Part shown: positions 11,191 to 23,300 of the stretch, in pieces
Position numbering within the stretch: position 1 is the stretch's first letter
How the letters are laid out: each line of letters begins with the position of its first letter
Program-made: the position numbers and the translations under genes
Notes under the pieces: model-generated
Told to the model about the DNA's origin: nothing
Seen by the model: the letters and a program-made list of their open reading frames with translations, nothing else
Databases searched by the model: none
From: Dermacentor variabilis
Lineage: Eukaryota; Arthropoda; Arachnida; Ixodida; Ixodidae
DNA length: 64,000 nucleotides
Assembly (NCBI RefSeq): GCF_050947875.1
Contig: NC_134569.1
Span: 38,729,277 to 38,793,276 of the forward strand
Reading direction: 5' to 3'

Positions 11191-12404
11191 TGATAGAGTT
11201 AATATAGAATGAACTTTGTTGCGAAATTATTCGTTGTAGGTGCCTTCTATTAGCTTACTAGATGATGAATATCAGTATTTCTTGAGATGATGCGTGTTCT
11301 TGTACAAGTGCCTAAGCACTTACTTCACCCCCTCCTTTTCCCTCCTTCCCCCCCACTCCCTTCTCCTATTGTACTTTTATCCAGGCATCTGAGCAATAAA
11401 TATGGTTGCTACTGTTCGTTGTGTCCTGTCGCCATCTTCCTTCCTGCCTACGATTTGCTCACTAAAAGGCATTTTTCCCTGTCTAAAGAATTCATGGGAA
11501 ATTTTGGCTGAGTCACCCAATGTGAAAGGGAGGGGGGAGGGGCTACGAAGCATTTGCAGCGAGAGAGCAAGGTTTAGCGTACAGCTTCGACTCGTCGGAC
11601 GGTGTTCTCACTATACGTAAGTGCGTCGTGCTGGCGCGACGCTCCACGCAAGGCTACTACTGCTGTGCAGAAGGAACAGTGCCCCTGCAGCTTCCAGGCA
11701 TCTCACAACGTTGCCGCAGTGGGCCGTTGCAGCCGTCGCACCTTAACGGTGCACGAGATGAGGCCGACGGGGAACCATAGGCGTTAGCCTGCGCCAAGTT
11801 AGGTATTTTGAGAACATTATCGCTTGACGTTTCCTGCCGGACCAGATCATTACACACAGCATCTCTGCAGGATGACGTTCATGCCAGCAACGGAGCGTGT
11901 AACAATGCCCCTGCTCCGCCACCAAGGTGCTTGAGCGTAGCGTTGACGGTGCGTCCGCTTCGCTTCGTCATTTTTGCAGCCACGCTCACTTAGCGTCCTT
12001 GGAAACCCTCTAACGCAACGCGCGAGAGCCACGCATGCACCGACAGTAAAACAGCCCGGTAATTACCACGGCGGCGGTATGAAAGCGCCTGGAGCGACCG
12101 AATTTCTTCTGTCGCAATAAAACGCAGACTGCTGACCTTTAACCTTGCATTTAACTTCCTCTCTAAAAAACTACTCTGCAATGTCATCTTTTTCATTATT
12201 AAGTGCTAAGCGTAATTATAAACAAGTCCAATGCATACTCGAACACAGCGCACTGCCGGTCAGCTGTCGTGAAGTTACCGAACACTGTTTTGAGACCCCT
12301 TATAGTAATATCAAAACAAGATGTCGACATATATACCAATACTGTTTTTGCAGTAATTAAACTCACGCGACTTTTTTTTAATGTTATTAAAAATAAATGC
12401 TTCC
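11191..12404. other. unassigned span
   Basis: No gene or repeat recognised. A pyrimidine-rich stretch lies at about 11325-11365, and short frames overlap on both strands. Confidence 0.35.
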
Positions 12405-12640
12405 GTTTTATGTGCGACAGAACACGATCTCATATGGGGTACGCCGTATAAAGTTGGCCACTCCGGAATAATTTTAATCACTTCGTTTTTTTGTTTTTTT
12501 TTGCGTGACCTAAACCTAAGTAGACGAGCGTCTTTGTATTCCGCCTCCGTCGGAATGCAGCCGCCGCGACCAGGATCGAACCCGCCACCTCGAGCTCAGC
12601 AGAGAAGCGTAGCCAGTAAGCTGCGGTTGCGGAGGAACAC
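12405..12640 (-). mobile_element. tRNA-derived SINE, minus strand, with T-rich insertion
   Basis: In plus orientation the order is GGGGTACGCCGTA, CCACTCCGGAATAATTTT, an insertion of T-rich DNA (12485-12503), CCTAAACCTAAGTAGACG, GCAGCCGCCGCGACC and a degraded box B (GGATCGAACCC). This is the reverse complement of the SINE body and tRNA-like head seen elsewhere in the window. No target duplication was found. Confidence 0.65.
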
Positions 12641-13566
12641 ATTTTCGCATCTGACGATATGCAGCTGACGCACCGTGTACCTGGCATGCCTCGGTGTAAT
12701 CATTCCTTTTATTAGCACCCAACGACTGAAGACTGAAGTACACCAAGTCATCACATTGCTGAACACAAGCGTTGCTTTAGACCTTACTGATCCTTTTAAA
12801 TTACTGTTAATGTTAAATAAAACCATCGTCAGCTTTAGCTAAAATCTTCAACAAATTATTTTCAGGCGCAGTGTTTTGAAGCTGTCTTAAAGCCGATACA
12901 AAGGTTGCTGTTCTTAAAAAGAGTGATCCTTGTTTTATCGCGAATTATATGCAGATCTATATCCTTCCTATATTTTGTGAAGTTTCTCTCTCTCGCTCTC
13001 TCTCTCTGTTTCCCTCTCTCGAAATTTCTGGCCACAGAACGCGCCTCGCGTTATATTTCGGTTCGTGACATGAGTATACAACGCCTTATCTTCCCCGGCG
13101 CTTCAAACTGCAGTGAGCTAAAGCACTATGAGCACCACCGCGTGCGACGCCGTGTTCAAACAAACAGCAGTGCACGGCTTTGCCACGCTCGACTGCGCCG
13201 CGAGCACTTCTGGAGTGCTGCTGTCCAATAACCGTGGCGGCATCGAGGACGACGACGTTTTCGCGGGAAACTGACAAAGACGTCAGCAGGGAGAGCGATC
13301 AAACATTGCGTGCACTCGTCCTTCCAGTGTGTTTTGCGACAGCATTTCGCAGTAACGACAAATTAAGCGTCCTGCGGGCATCCGCTTTTTTGCGCCGTTT
13401 CCCGTTTCCTTGCGGCAGCACTTCACATTATAATCATAATATATTATTTTTCTTTCCGAGAAACCGAAACTCCGCCCTCGCGTTATATTTGTGATCGTGT
13501 TATTTACGTTGCAAATACAGTGTAGGCTGACGGCATAACAATACGTATACGTGCAGCAAAACACGA

Positions 13567-13765
13567 ACCGTTGTAGCTCAGTGGCTATGACGTTGTGCCA
13601 CTAAGGTGGCTGGTCCGATTCCCGAACGCGGCAGCCGCATTAGGATAAAAATGGAATCCAAAAACGATCGTGTACGGAGCATTGGGTGCAGCGCGTTAAG
13701 GAACCCCAGGTGGACGAAATTATTCTGGAGACCTCATCATCCACTGTGCACTTTCGGTGAGTTAA
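13567..13765 (+). mobile_element. tRNA-derived SINE, plus strand, 3'-truncated
   Basis: Box A TAGCTCAGTGG is at 13574-13584 and box B GGTCCGATTCC at 13612-13622, both close to the RNA polymerase III consensus. The body continues CCCCAGGTGGACGAAATTAT and stops at CATCCACTGTGC, before the usual 3' motif. Confidence 0.75.
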
Positions 13766-13889
13766 ACCTGACAATTTAATCTCATTACACACAGCAGAGC
13801 AATTTCCACGAGGTCAGTCTAAACTTAAACCTTATTTAGACAATACGGTGCAAAACTATAACCAGCTGCTCTCCCACCAACCCCACTAA

Positions 13890-14560
13890 ACCCACGTTAA
13901 CGGTGTCCATTTTCCAAGCGACGTCCCACCTCCTGTCAAGACTGGCGATTACGTTATACCAATTTCGAACGAGGTCAGGTTTCTTGGCGTCGCAGTAGAC
14001 AGCGAGCCGTATAAAATTCTATGCACAAGAAGATTACCTTTGGAATTCTCATTATTAACGAGACGATAGCTTATTTCCAGCCTCCACATTGTTCGATCTT
14101 TGTATTGTGCGTGTGCATTGCCAGCCATCTTTCTTAATGTGATCCGTTTCGGGGTAAACGTATATGACGCGTCATGAAACATCTGCAGTGCCTTCAGAAC
14201 AAAGCCATGATATTGATAATTTTCAACCCATTTGATTCGACGTGAATTCCCTGTTTGCAAGAGTAACATTTTTCCACTGTCATTCCGTCAGTAAGTGGGC
14301 GTAATTCAATATCGGTTTATCACGCGTGACGTTTCTATTCAACGTATCAATTACTAGCACCGTTCTGACCACAACTTTACCCTGTTTTCCCTGGGTAAGA
14401 ACCGTCTTTCGCCGGCAGTAAGAACTAACTGCGGCCAATTTACACTTCTGTTTCCTTTCATTTCAGTATGGAATTCATTACCTTTAAAAATAAGATAATC
14501 TCGCAATATACATTCATTTCACGAGCGTACCGAGTAATCCGTCGTTATGGAAATGAGCGA
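13890..14560 (+). pseudogene. CR1/L2-like LINE ORF2 C-terminus
   Basis: The frame near 13950 reads VIPISNEVRFLGVAVDSE, the conserved block just after RT motif C (FLGV.iD). Degraded linker sequence follows, and near 14400-14520 comes the end block typical of this LINE type: an AVRTNCGQFT-like stretch, then a VWNSLPLKIR motif, across frame changes. Stops are frequent. This may be the downstream part of the kind of element whose endonuclease remnant lies at 10.1 kb, but the two are not shown to be one insertion. Confidence 0.55.
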
Positions 14561-14699
14561 CTCATTTGCATTCTGTAATTACATGTCAACATGTTATCTC
14601 GTGACTGCGTATTCTACTTTATTTGGTACAGACGATTAAATGCGTTACATTTTTATGTCAAGGTTAAAATTCTTATTGGTATTTTTTGAAGATAGGCTT

Positions 14700-14747
14700 G
14701 CTCACGTGTCCGTGCTTTAATTAGCTCACGTGTCCTTACTTTAATTA
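14700..14747. repeat. 24-bp tandem duplication
   Basis: Two units of GCTCACGTGTCC...CTTTAATTA, 14700-14723 and 14724-14747, differ at about three positions. Each contains a CACGTG E-box. Confidence 0.7.
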
Positions 14748-15199
14748 GTTTGTTCACACACACACGTGCGCGCGCCCGCTGACACTTTGCATGCTTGAAG
14801 TATTCATGGGCTCGGTGGAAAATTCAGCGCCCGGCGTGTTGTCTTTTTCTCTCTGCTGTTCGCGCTATCCACGCCTTTTTGGCATTCGCTGCATTCACAA
14901 AAGCGCACTGCAGTAACCCAGCTGTATGCTTTCCGGCCGTAAGGCATTCGAGCTGCGTGCGCCAAATGAATGCTTCGAACCACGAGTCTGCGAATGCTAG
15001 TGGAACTGCTATCGCCATCTATTGCCGGTTTCTCACCATCTCAACTTTCCACGGCCCGGCCTTCGAGATTGAAGACGGCAGCACTATCTGAGAGCACGAC
15101 ATCTCGGAGGGTAAGCGCAGGGAGCGGAGTTGGCGTCGATCGAATTTGTGCAGAAACGTTTATTCACCCTCTATTCACATTCGCAAAATTTACTCCACA
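14748..15199. other. unassigned span
   Basis: A (CA)n run near 14756-14766 is followed by GC-richer DNA. A 98-codon plus-strand frame has no known motif and is overlapped by a minus-strand frame. Confidence 0.35.
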
Positions 15200-15490
15200 G
15201 TGTGCCTTGAATAGACTGGATGACAGGCCATTTACGGAAGCGAAGATCTTGGGAGCCTGGCCTCACAGTTCATTAGCCCAGAAGGCAGTTCGAGCGCTTT
15301 TCCACTACCTGAAGGCAACAGACTTCAGTGCCCGACAATACAGACATCCTAGCTTTTCTCCTAAGTTTTCTCTCTCTCTCTCTTTTTCACTCCCCATTCC
15401 CCTCTCCCCACGCGTAGGGTAGCAAACTGGACTCAATCTGGTTAACCTCCCTGCCTTTCCTTCCTCCCTTCTCTCTCTCTCTCTCTCTAC
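15200..15490 (+). pseudogene. LINE ORF2 extreme C-terminus and 3' UTR
   Basis: The frame reads LNRLDDRPFTEAKILGAWP and QKAVRALFHYLKATDF, the last ~45 residues of the RNase H-bearing LINE family (compare 46.15-46.23 kb). The 3' UTR carries the family signature GTAGGGTAGCAAACTGGA, CTGGTTAACCTCCCTGCC and (CT)n at about 15469-15488. It is strongly 5'-truncated. Confidence 0.75.
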
Positions 15491-16194
15491 TCGCCGTACG
15501 TGACTTACAGCGCACTCTTGCCTCCTCTTGAGGCGACTGCTAGGGCATTCCATTCAGCTTATGGTCAGCGTTTCCTTTTTTTTTTCATTCCAGAAGCGAC
15601 CATTTCTGCTTTTTGGCTAGAATCGAACTTGTATAATGCCCTGCTACTGAAAACAACCACTGTCGCGCTGACATTGATTGCCTGTAAGGGTGGAGGGATC
15701 CTGTCAAGCTTGTTGACTGACAAAGCATGTTGTACCTGTTCCCTGCATTTCTGATGCATGCAGTGCAGAAATACATTGAAATTGAAAATGAAAAATTTTA
15801 TTTAAGTGCAGAGAAGGTGTCGCAGCGTGCGCCTGTACCATTAGCCATACATGGTCAAGGTGTGTGCGGTTATATTCTTGTTATTACAGAATAAGAACCA
15901 GAATTTTCAACAAAATGGCAGACTATACGGGATGTGTGACCTGTACTAAGCAGAAGTGCAAAGCGCGTAGTTACGGAATACTCTGTATACGACTCTTTAA
16001 TCGCAAACTAGACGTCTTGCATGTCTCCGACCCTCACGTTTTAGCAGTACACAAGCACTAAATATCGCGAAGTTAAAGGGTGACACATGAACGTGTTCTT
16101 TGTCAGACCAATTATTCCGGAATTTCTGACTGATCTCCAAAACCATGCGTACTGGGATTCGTGCATTACTGAGAAGCACTAGATAAACATCAAC
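15491..16194. other. unassigned span
   Basis: No gene recognised. TTGAAATTGAAAATGAAAAA at about 15777-15796 precedes a possible reversed AATAAA-like signal, which could mark the 3' end of a minus-strand repeat. Confidence 0.3.
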
Positions 16195-16300
16195 AAGAGA
16201 GAGAGAGGATATAAGAGAAAGAAAGGAGGTTAACCAGGCTATAAGGCCGATTTGCTACCCTGCACTGGGGAAGGGGCAGAAAGAAGAGAGAGGTCCACAC
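16195..16300 (-). mobile_element. LINE 3' UTR tail fragment, minus strand
   Basis: AGAGAGAGAG is followed by GGAGGTTAACCAGGCTATAA and GATTTGCTACCCTGCACTGG. This is the reverse complement of the family tail CTGGTTAACCTCC...GGTAGCAAA. No coding part is attached. Confidence 0.7.
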
Positions 16301-16610
16301 TTTGCACTCTACGAACACAATCATGCGTTTAAAAATCTTCAGCTAGTAAGGAGATGGCATGTTGCGATGGCGCCAATCTCCACTATTCTGAGCAATCTAT
16401 TTGAATGAAATTGGAAATGTTCACAACTCTTTGAATGATTGGAAAAAAAACGCCCGCTTTCGGAAGAAACAGTTCTATGGGATCTTGGTTGTGAGTGCTA
16501 CCTGCACTGAATGCTTTATTAATCCTACTCCGATGTTTAAGTCCATGGCGTCGTCTAAAAGGTGACATTTGTTGTGCGCGCTCTCGTCTTCTTGTTCTTC
16601 GCCTTCGTCT

Positions 16611-16713
<103 letters not shown>

Positions 16714-16926
16714 CTATATAAGCTTGAAAATATGTTTACGCTACATTGTAATAACGTGTATTTAATTTTCCTTTTGTTTGCACAATGCTTTGTCGGCACT
16801 AAGGTTACGCGTATATTTACATACACTCACCTCATCGCTGTTGCCAGCGCTGCCGGGCCTAGTCACACGAGCCATTTAGGCTTCGACAGGACCGCTTACT
16901 ATGTATTTGTTCTTGTGGTGCATAAG

Positions 16927-16928
<2 letters not shown>

Positions 16929-17004
<76 letters not shown>
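16929..17004. repeat. (ATT)n microsatellite, ~25 units
   Basis: A second ATT array, 217 bases after the first and in the same phase direction. Confidence 0.95.
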
Positions 17005-17005
<1 letters not shown>

Positions 17006-17687
17006 AACCTTGCACATTTTTGCTGACACTGAACGCGTTGCAATGCGGTATCTCCACTCTCTCGGCTCTGTTTGCAGGCGATCAAAAAAAAAACTCTCCA
17101 TCACCTTTTCCCGCAAGTTGTAAAGAACAATAACTCTTCCTCAACTTGAATAACGCGTCGGTGGTCTGGAATGGCACTTCTAAATCCTAAAGCCTTCTAT
17201 ATGTAAATTCTAAAGTGACACCGCAGAATGGGTACAGAAAAGTTTCTAAGGATTTACCAATACCACTTTCCTAACAACGGCAGTGGATCTGGTTCCAGCA
17301 TTGTTGGATTATTGCCACCGCCATCACTTCCTTGGCGAAGCAATCGTGCTGATGTTCGATTTCGTTTCCAACTCCTTCATGTAATCCTTACCTGCCCCAA
17401 ACCCCTCAGTTGCATCGTGCTTCAAATAGCGCGCAAGATCACCAGGAAGCATATATCCTTTCTATGCGTGTCCCTGCCTGTCATGGCCAATGTTCAACTT
17501 CCCACAATATACAACGTCCTTGCAACGCTTATTTTTTGATCTCGATATTTTTCACAAACACTCTCATTGTTTTTTCCTGAGCTTTCCGTTGTTGTTTCAT
17601 ACTTAATTTCACAGATTGTCCAAGTGCTTATTTCCTCATTTTCCTATTGAACATTCCTTGCATTTTGTTGTGTGTAAACTGTTTTCA
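17005..17687. other. unassigned span
   Basis: No gene recognised. A 103-codon plus-strand frame at 17228-17539 has no known motif. Confidence 0.35.
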
Positions 17688-17701
17688 TATTTGTCTGTTT
17701 A

Positions 17702-17926
17702 AAAAATTATGGGGTTTTACGTGCCAAAACCACTTTCTCATTATGAGGCACGCCGTAGTGGACGACTCCGGAAATTTCGACCACCTGGGGTTCTTTAACG
17801 TGCACCTAAATCTAAGCACATGGGTGTTTTCGCCCCCATCGAAATGCGGCCGCCGTGGACGGGATTCGATCCCGCGACCTCGTGCTCAGTAGCCTAACAC
17901 CATAGCCACTGGGCAACCACGGCGGG
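17702..17926 (-). mobile_element. near full-length tRNA-derived SINE, minus strand
   Basis: In plus orientation: TTTTACGTGCCAAAACCACT, AGGCACGCCGTAGTGG, CCACCTGGGGTTCTTTAACG, GCACCTAAATCTAAGCACA, box B complement GGATTCGATCC at 17872-17882, and CACCATAGCCACTGGGC with CCACGGCGGG at the head. Flanking words at 17688-17701 and 17927-17940 match at 12 of 14 positions, a probable aged target-site duplication. It lies 90 bases upstream of the I-like LINE. Confidence 0.85.
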
Positions 17927-18017
17927 TATTTGGCCGTTTATATTTAATGTGGTTGTTCTCTCGTATTATACCCACTTGTTCTCGCTTTTTGTTTATCTTT
18001 TGCCCATTTTTTTTACT

Positions 18018-18029
18018 TACATTCTGTTG
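18018..18029. repeat. left target-site duplication of the I-like LINE
   Basis: TACATTCTGTTG, identical to 23880-23891. Confidence 0.9.
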
Positions 18030-18321
18030 GAGGAACGCCAGGGGGCGCCGAGTAGTGCGGAAGCGCAAACATCGGCTCCTGCTTTTCAAATGATGTTGGT
18101 GATTCCTTTTTCCCAAATCCTGAAAAGTTGTGCTTCATTCGACGCAGTATGTATCAACGAACCAGCCCATACCGGACTCTTGTCGATAGGTGAGCTTTTC
18201 GACAATTTGAGAGGCTTTGAACTACCGACCACGGTGTTCGTCGGCTCACCCTACCGGACGCAGCCTAGCGTCGGCGCGGCGTCCGTGGTAAGCCACGGCC
18301 TACTCGGCGTTGTGGTGCGAA
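18030..18321 (+). promoter_or_regulatory. 5' UTR of the I-like LINE, probable internal promoter region
   Basis: It lies between the target duplication and the ORF1 start. I-group LINEs transcribe from an internal promoter at the start of the element, so a full-length copy should hold it here. No specific promoter motif was identified; this is inferred from position. Confidence 0.4.
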
Positions 18322-19964
18322 ATGCCTGAAGTTGAGATGGTGGAAAAGGTCGAGATCGACCCCGCCGAAGCAAATTGCCAGGGCTGGACCACAGCAGTGA
18401 GCAGTAACAAGAAGGCTCGACCGGAGACGCCGAAGTCGACGGCCAGCACGGAGACGTGCAATGGCGGGAAAGGTGGCCGCCGTACGGCCACCCGACAGAG
18501 CGCGATGAAGCAGTTCTTGAACGTCTCAAGACTCCCTAAAATGCCTCGGGACCATATACGCATCATCGTCACACCAAGAGGAGGCCTCACCGTTAAGAAA
18601 GTCAGCACGATTCGACTAGCCCAAGCTTTGGCCATGGTGGCGGCCTTAGCTCCGGATGAAGTGGGTGAAGACATCATCTGCGCCAACGCTGCTCAGAACA
18701 TTCTGGTCCTTTCTACGCCGGTGAGGAAGAACGCGTGTGCCTACGCGTCCGTTCAGCAGATACACCTCAGGGAAGGCAAGTACGACGTACGACATGCAAG
18801 GGAGTCGTTCGTGGGGTCGACGCCGACTTCAGCGATGTTCAGCTGCGGACAATGATTGTCAACAAATGGAACCCGAAAGCGCTCGAGGTGAGACGCATCA
18901 AGACTACTACGATGGTGGCGGTGTTCTTCGAAGGTATGAGAGTGCCGAACTACGTCATGTGTGGCGCGGGCATGCTGCCCTGCACGCTATACAGAAGACA
19001 AGTGGAAGTGTGTTACAACTGTGGCAATTTGGGACATCGAGCTGATGTGTGCCCGAACCCAAGCAGGAAGAAATGCAGGGGATGCGGTGTAGCCTCCCCA
19101 GCCGAAGATCATCAGTGCACGTCAAAGTGTTCCATCTGCGGGGGTCCTCACCTCACTGCGGACCGCAAGTGCAAGCAGCGATTCCAGTTGCCCTACATAG
19201 TACGACAAAGACGACGACGGCGCAGGCGCGCCAAGATGTCACAGGCGGCCCAGGAAGTTCATTCACGCGACTCCAGTCTCACAAGCGCGCCTGGACGCGC
19301 GCGTTCGCTGGCGCCAGTTGATCGTCAACGCAGCCTCTCCAGAGGGCGCCCCCGGTCTCGCTTCAGGGACCGCTCCCACTCCAGAGGACCTTCCCGCTCC
19401 AAGGGCCGTTCCCAATCCCGGGCGCGCATCCAGGAAGGACTTGGACCCTCATGGGCGGATCGAGTCAAGCCCAAGACTGACAAGGCACCAAAAAAGGTAA
19501 CGCAGGTAACATTGCCACAGCATAGGGAAGACCTCCGAGTAACACAGCTCTTGCAAGAAAACGCTAAGCTCAAGGCAGAAATCCAGAAGATGAAGGCCGA
19601 TTTCGAGGCCTTTCGGCAAGCAAACCAACAAAGGCAAGAGTCCTCTTCGCCAAACGGAGAAGCGCAGGCGCGTACTTCTAAACGTAGGGCCACGTCCTCG
19701 CAGGAGGCAGCCGAAGAAACTGCCACGACGGAGGCAGCGATGCAAGGCTGGCAGGACCGTTTACAAAAATCCGCGAATGAATTGATCAAGGGCAACCATA
19801 TGCTGCCCTTTAGAGTCAAAGTTCTAGAAAACATGCAAACTAAGCGCGCTGAACCAGTGAGTATGGAAGTCGCACCAGCGGCAGCTGGTGCGACTCCCGC
19901 CCCTTTTCAGAAGAAAAGCTTTTGGGCGCGTGGAGGAGTGTTTACTGTGCCCATCGTGCCATAA
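18322..19964 (+). pseudogene. ORF1 (gag-like, zinc-knuckle nucleic-acid-binding protein), one frameshift
   Basis: The start ATG at 18322 begins MPEVEMVEKVEID. The first frame stays in register until about 18780, after LPKMPRDHIRIIVTPRGGL and SVQQIHLREG, then coding moves to the frame open from 18735 to the stop at 19962. In that second frame three Cys-His clusters lie in a row: C93-C96-H101-C106 (CYNCGNLGHRADVC), C114-C117-H126-C128 and C132-C135-H139-C146. An Arg/Ser-rich stretch (about residues 190-240) and a predicted coiled coil (about 270-305, LLQENAKLKAEIQKMKADF) follow. ORF1 proteins of this group bind element RNA and form ribonucleoprotein particles. The frameshift near 18780-18800 is the only break seen. 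Confidence 0.88.
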
Positions 19965-20344
19965 AATCACTTTTGAACTTTTTAAGTGAGACTGGTTTAG
20001 ACGATCGCCTCTAGAAGCTGTGAGACGTGCAGTCAGTGCGAAACGTGTTTGCGCAATAACTTTTTGTGACAAGATTACTTTTCGTATGGACAAGATTACT
20101 CACGTGTATTGCGTCTACAGTGCGCATCCGCATATAGGACAACGTGTATATAGTATCTCATTGTACCATAACATAATCACCCGCCACCTACCTTTCCCTG
20201 TATTTCCCACTTCCCCTTTCCCCAGTGAGGAGTAGCAGGCTCGAGACACGCTCTCCAGGCCGACCTCTCCTCCCTTCTCTCCATTAAAATCTACTCCTCC
20301 TCCTCCTACAGGTAGCGTCCTAGAGGCCCTCTCAAACCTTAACA
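19965..20344 (+). other. inter-ORF spacer of the LINE
   Basis: Non-coding and pyrimidine-rich towards its end (CTCCTCCTCCTCC near 20295). ORF2 must be reached by internal initiation or re-initiation; the spacer is too long for a simple stop-start overlap. Confidence 0.6.
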
Positions 20345-23300
20345 ATGGCGGGCCACACTAAAGAATTTATCATATGGCACTGGAACTGCGCCAGTTTTCA
20401 GAGGCGAAAGGTCCCACTGCAGCAATCTATCGCGACACAGTCGAACAAACCACATGTTATCTTACTACAGGAAACTAGAACTGAAATTTCGTCATTTCCA
20501 GGGTTTTCATTTTTCAAACAGCGTTTTCATTTTAAACATTTACAGTTCCCCGAGAGACCAGGCATTCTTGTCGATTAAAGCCAAGGCGGCGGCGAAAGCA
20601 AGGGATGCTCCACTTGTGGTAGCTGGAGACTTTAACGCGGCGCATCAGGTGTGGGGTTATGTGAGACACTCCCCTAAAGGAATAAATATACCTCAAGTGG
20701 TTACAAACTGCTCACTAGAGCTAGTTACGGACCCACAGTTTCCCACGCGCATCGGTAATTCAGTCTCGCGGGACACTACGCAGGATCTGGCCTTCGTTAA
20801 GAATGCCACCTCTGTTAGTTGGCACAATAAGCCAGAAAACCTGGGAAGTGACCATTTTATTGTGAAGATTTCTCTGGAAGTTGCCGCAGACCCCCTTACG
20901 GCGTTCACCGTAGTAGACTGCGACGCCTTCCGTAAACGCCGGGGAAAGAGAGGACTTGGAGGAGTACGAGTCCTTCGAAGACCTCTTAAGGAGAATCAAA
21001 GAGGACATCAAGGCTGTTACTAACGCAGTCGAAACTGACTCAAAAGTAAACAGGATGGATGCACACTTGGGGCACCTGGTCGAGGCCAAAAACTCCTTAC
21101 TCGCCAGATGGCAAACGCAGAGGCTCAATCGGAGGCTGCGTAAGAAAGTAGCGATGTTAAATCATGAAATCGAAGCATATTGCAGGAGTTCAGCAAGCAG
21201 CAATGAAACAAGATTTGCTCGGCAGCTGACGGACAGATGCGTACGGGAGGCAAATGGAACCTCCTGAAGCAACTGTTAGATGACTCACAATCCAAAAGCA
21301 ATCAGGGCCTAGCTATTGATAGAATAATTCATGATCTTAAAGGAAAGGGGCTAACAGATGTAGACATACTTCACAGCCTAGCAGACAGGTATCTCCCCGT
21401 AGGCCGCACGGGGAACGAGGACTACCCAGAGTATACAGGCGAGCCCATGGAAGAGCTTGATTCCCTGGTGACTGAAGCGGAAGTCAGAAAGGTGCTACAC
21501 GAGCTAAAGGGCCGCTCGGCGCCTGGGCCGGATGGCATCTCCAACAGACTCCTGCGTAACCTCAATGAGAAATCAATTGAGAAGCCTACGGAACAGATCA
21601 ACCGCACGTGGGAAACTGGCTGGGTCCCAGAGGACTGGAAAACGGCCTCTGTTGTCCTTATCCCGAAATAAAGTAAAACACTCACACCCGAGAACCTTAG
21701 ACCAGTCTCGCTCACGTCCTGCGTGGGCAAGGTGGCTGAGCACGTCTTCCATGAGAGAGTAACGAGATAAATCGAGGAACGAAGACTGTTCCCGTATAAC
21801 ATGGTAGGCATCAGGCCCTTTCTATCCGCGCAAGATATCATGCTTCTCATCAAAAGGCAGATAATCGACGTGAACACCAGGGATGTCAGAGGCATTTTAG
21901 CGTTAGATCTCGCCAAAGCCTTAGACACCATCACACCCAGATTCATTCTGGAATCCATCTCCCACCTAGACTTAGGGAAACGCTTTCATGCTTACGTCGG
22001 CTCTTTCTTAAGGGAGCGTAAAGCCACTATTAAAATCGGTCAACTAAGATCCGACGAGATCAAGTTAGGGGATAAGGGCACTCCGCAGGGTGCAGTAATA
22101 TCACCCCTTCTTTTCAATATAGCAATGAAAGGCCTCTCGGAAAAACTGGCTAGGGTAGAGGGCGCGAATCATGCGCTCTATGCGGACGACATCACCGTTT
22201 GGATCGGTGGGGGGTCCGAGGTACCGGGGAGCGTGCCCTTCATATTACCTGGATATTACATGCCTTGGATATTACGGAAGAGTACTTAAAAGGGACGGGA
22301 CTCTGTCTATCACCCTCAAAGTCAGAACTACTGCTTTATAGACTGGATCGCAGGGGCAAGAGGCACTCTAGCCCTCTCGAACATATTCCCATTAACCCAT
22401 ACGCAGAATCTGGTCAGATGATCCCTAGAGTCGAATCGGTCAGGATTCTAGGTCTGATCATAAATGCAAAGGGAAGCAACAATCACACTGTTGTCCGCGT
22501 CAAGGCAAAAACTGAAAACATGCTCCGATCAATCACAAGAGTCTCGAACCGCAAAGACGGCCTCAGTGAGAGCAATCTCCTTAGTCTGTATCATGCGTTC
22601 CTCACGAGTCGCATAAACTACGTAGCATCGGCGCTCAACTGGTCCCGCTCGGAGGAGGCCAAAATTGGTGCACTGATGAGAAAAAGCATTAAACACATAC
22701 TGGGAATTCCCACTAGCACCAGCACAGAGAAGCTCCTACAATTAGGAGTCCACAGTACCTTGACGGAGGTAATCGAAGCACAAAGAACGGCACAAACCGT
22801 CCGCCTCTCGTCTTCGAAGGCACGCGGAAGCATATTAATGTCCGCAGGTCTAGCCGCCTTGGTGGTCGACGAGAATTCCATCATGCTCTCTCACACCGTT
22901 AGGGCAACCTTTCAAGTTAGCCCTTTTCCTCGGAATGTACACCCCCAATATAATGCAGCTAGACGCAAGGCACGAGCCCGCTCTCTCATTGACTTTACGC
23001 ACAAAAGCCTGCAATTAACTACCTATGTAGATGAGGCCCAGTATGGGCGCACATATTCATTTGTAACTGTTGTTGCTGATCCTCACGGGAAAATTCTTAA
23101 TGCAGCTTCGGTAAGACACACCACGATAGCGGCGGCTGAACAGGCTGCCATCGCGCTAGCTATGAATGACCCCTCGCGGCCTTACATCTACACTGACTCG
23201 AGATCAGCCATACGAGCCTTTCTATCTGGCCTAATCTCGAAAGAGGCGGCGGCTATAATCGAGCAAAGACCCCCTGATGCTGTTCACACTATCGCATGGT

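Noticed and set aside
18735..19964. Host zinc-knuckle protein instead of LINE ORF1
   Set aside because: It lies inside an element bounded by a target-site duplication and directly upstream of ORF2 of the same element.
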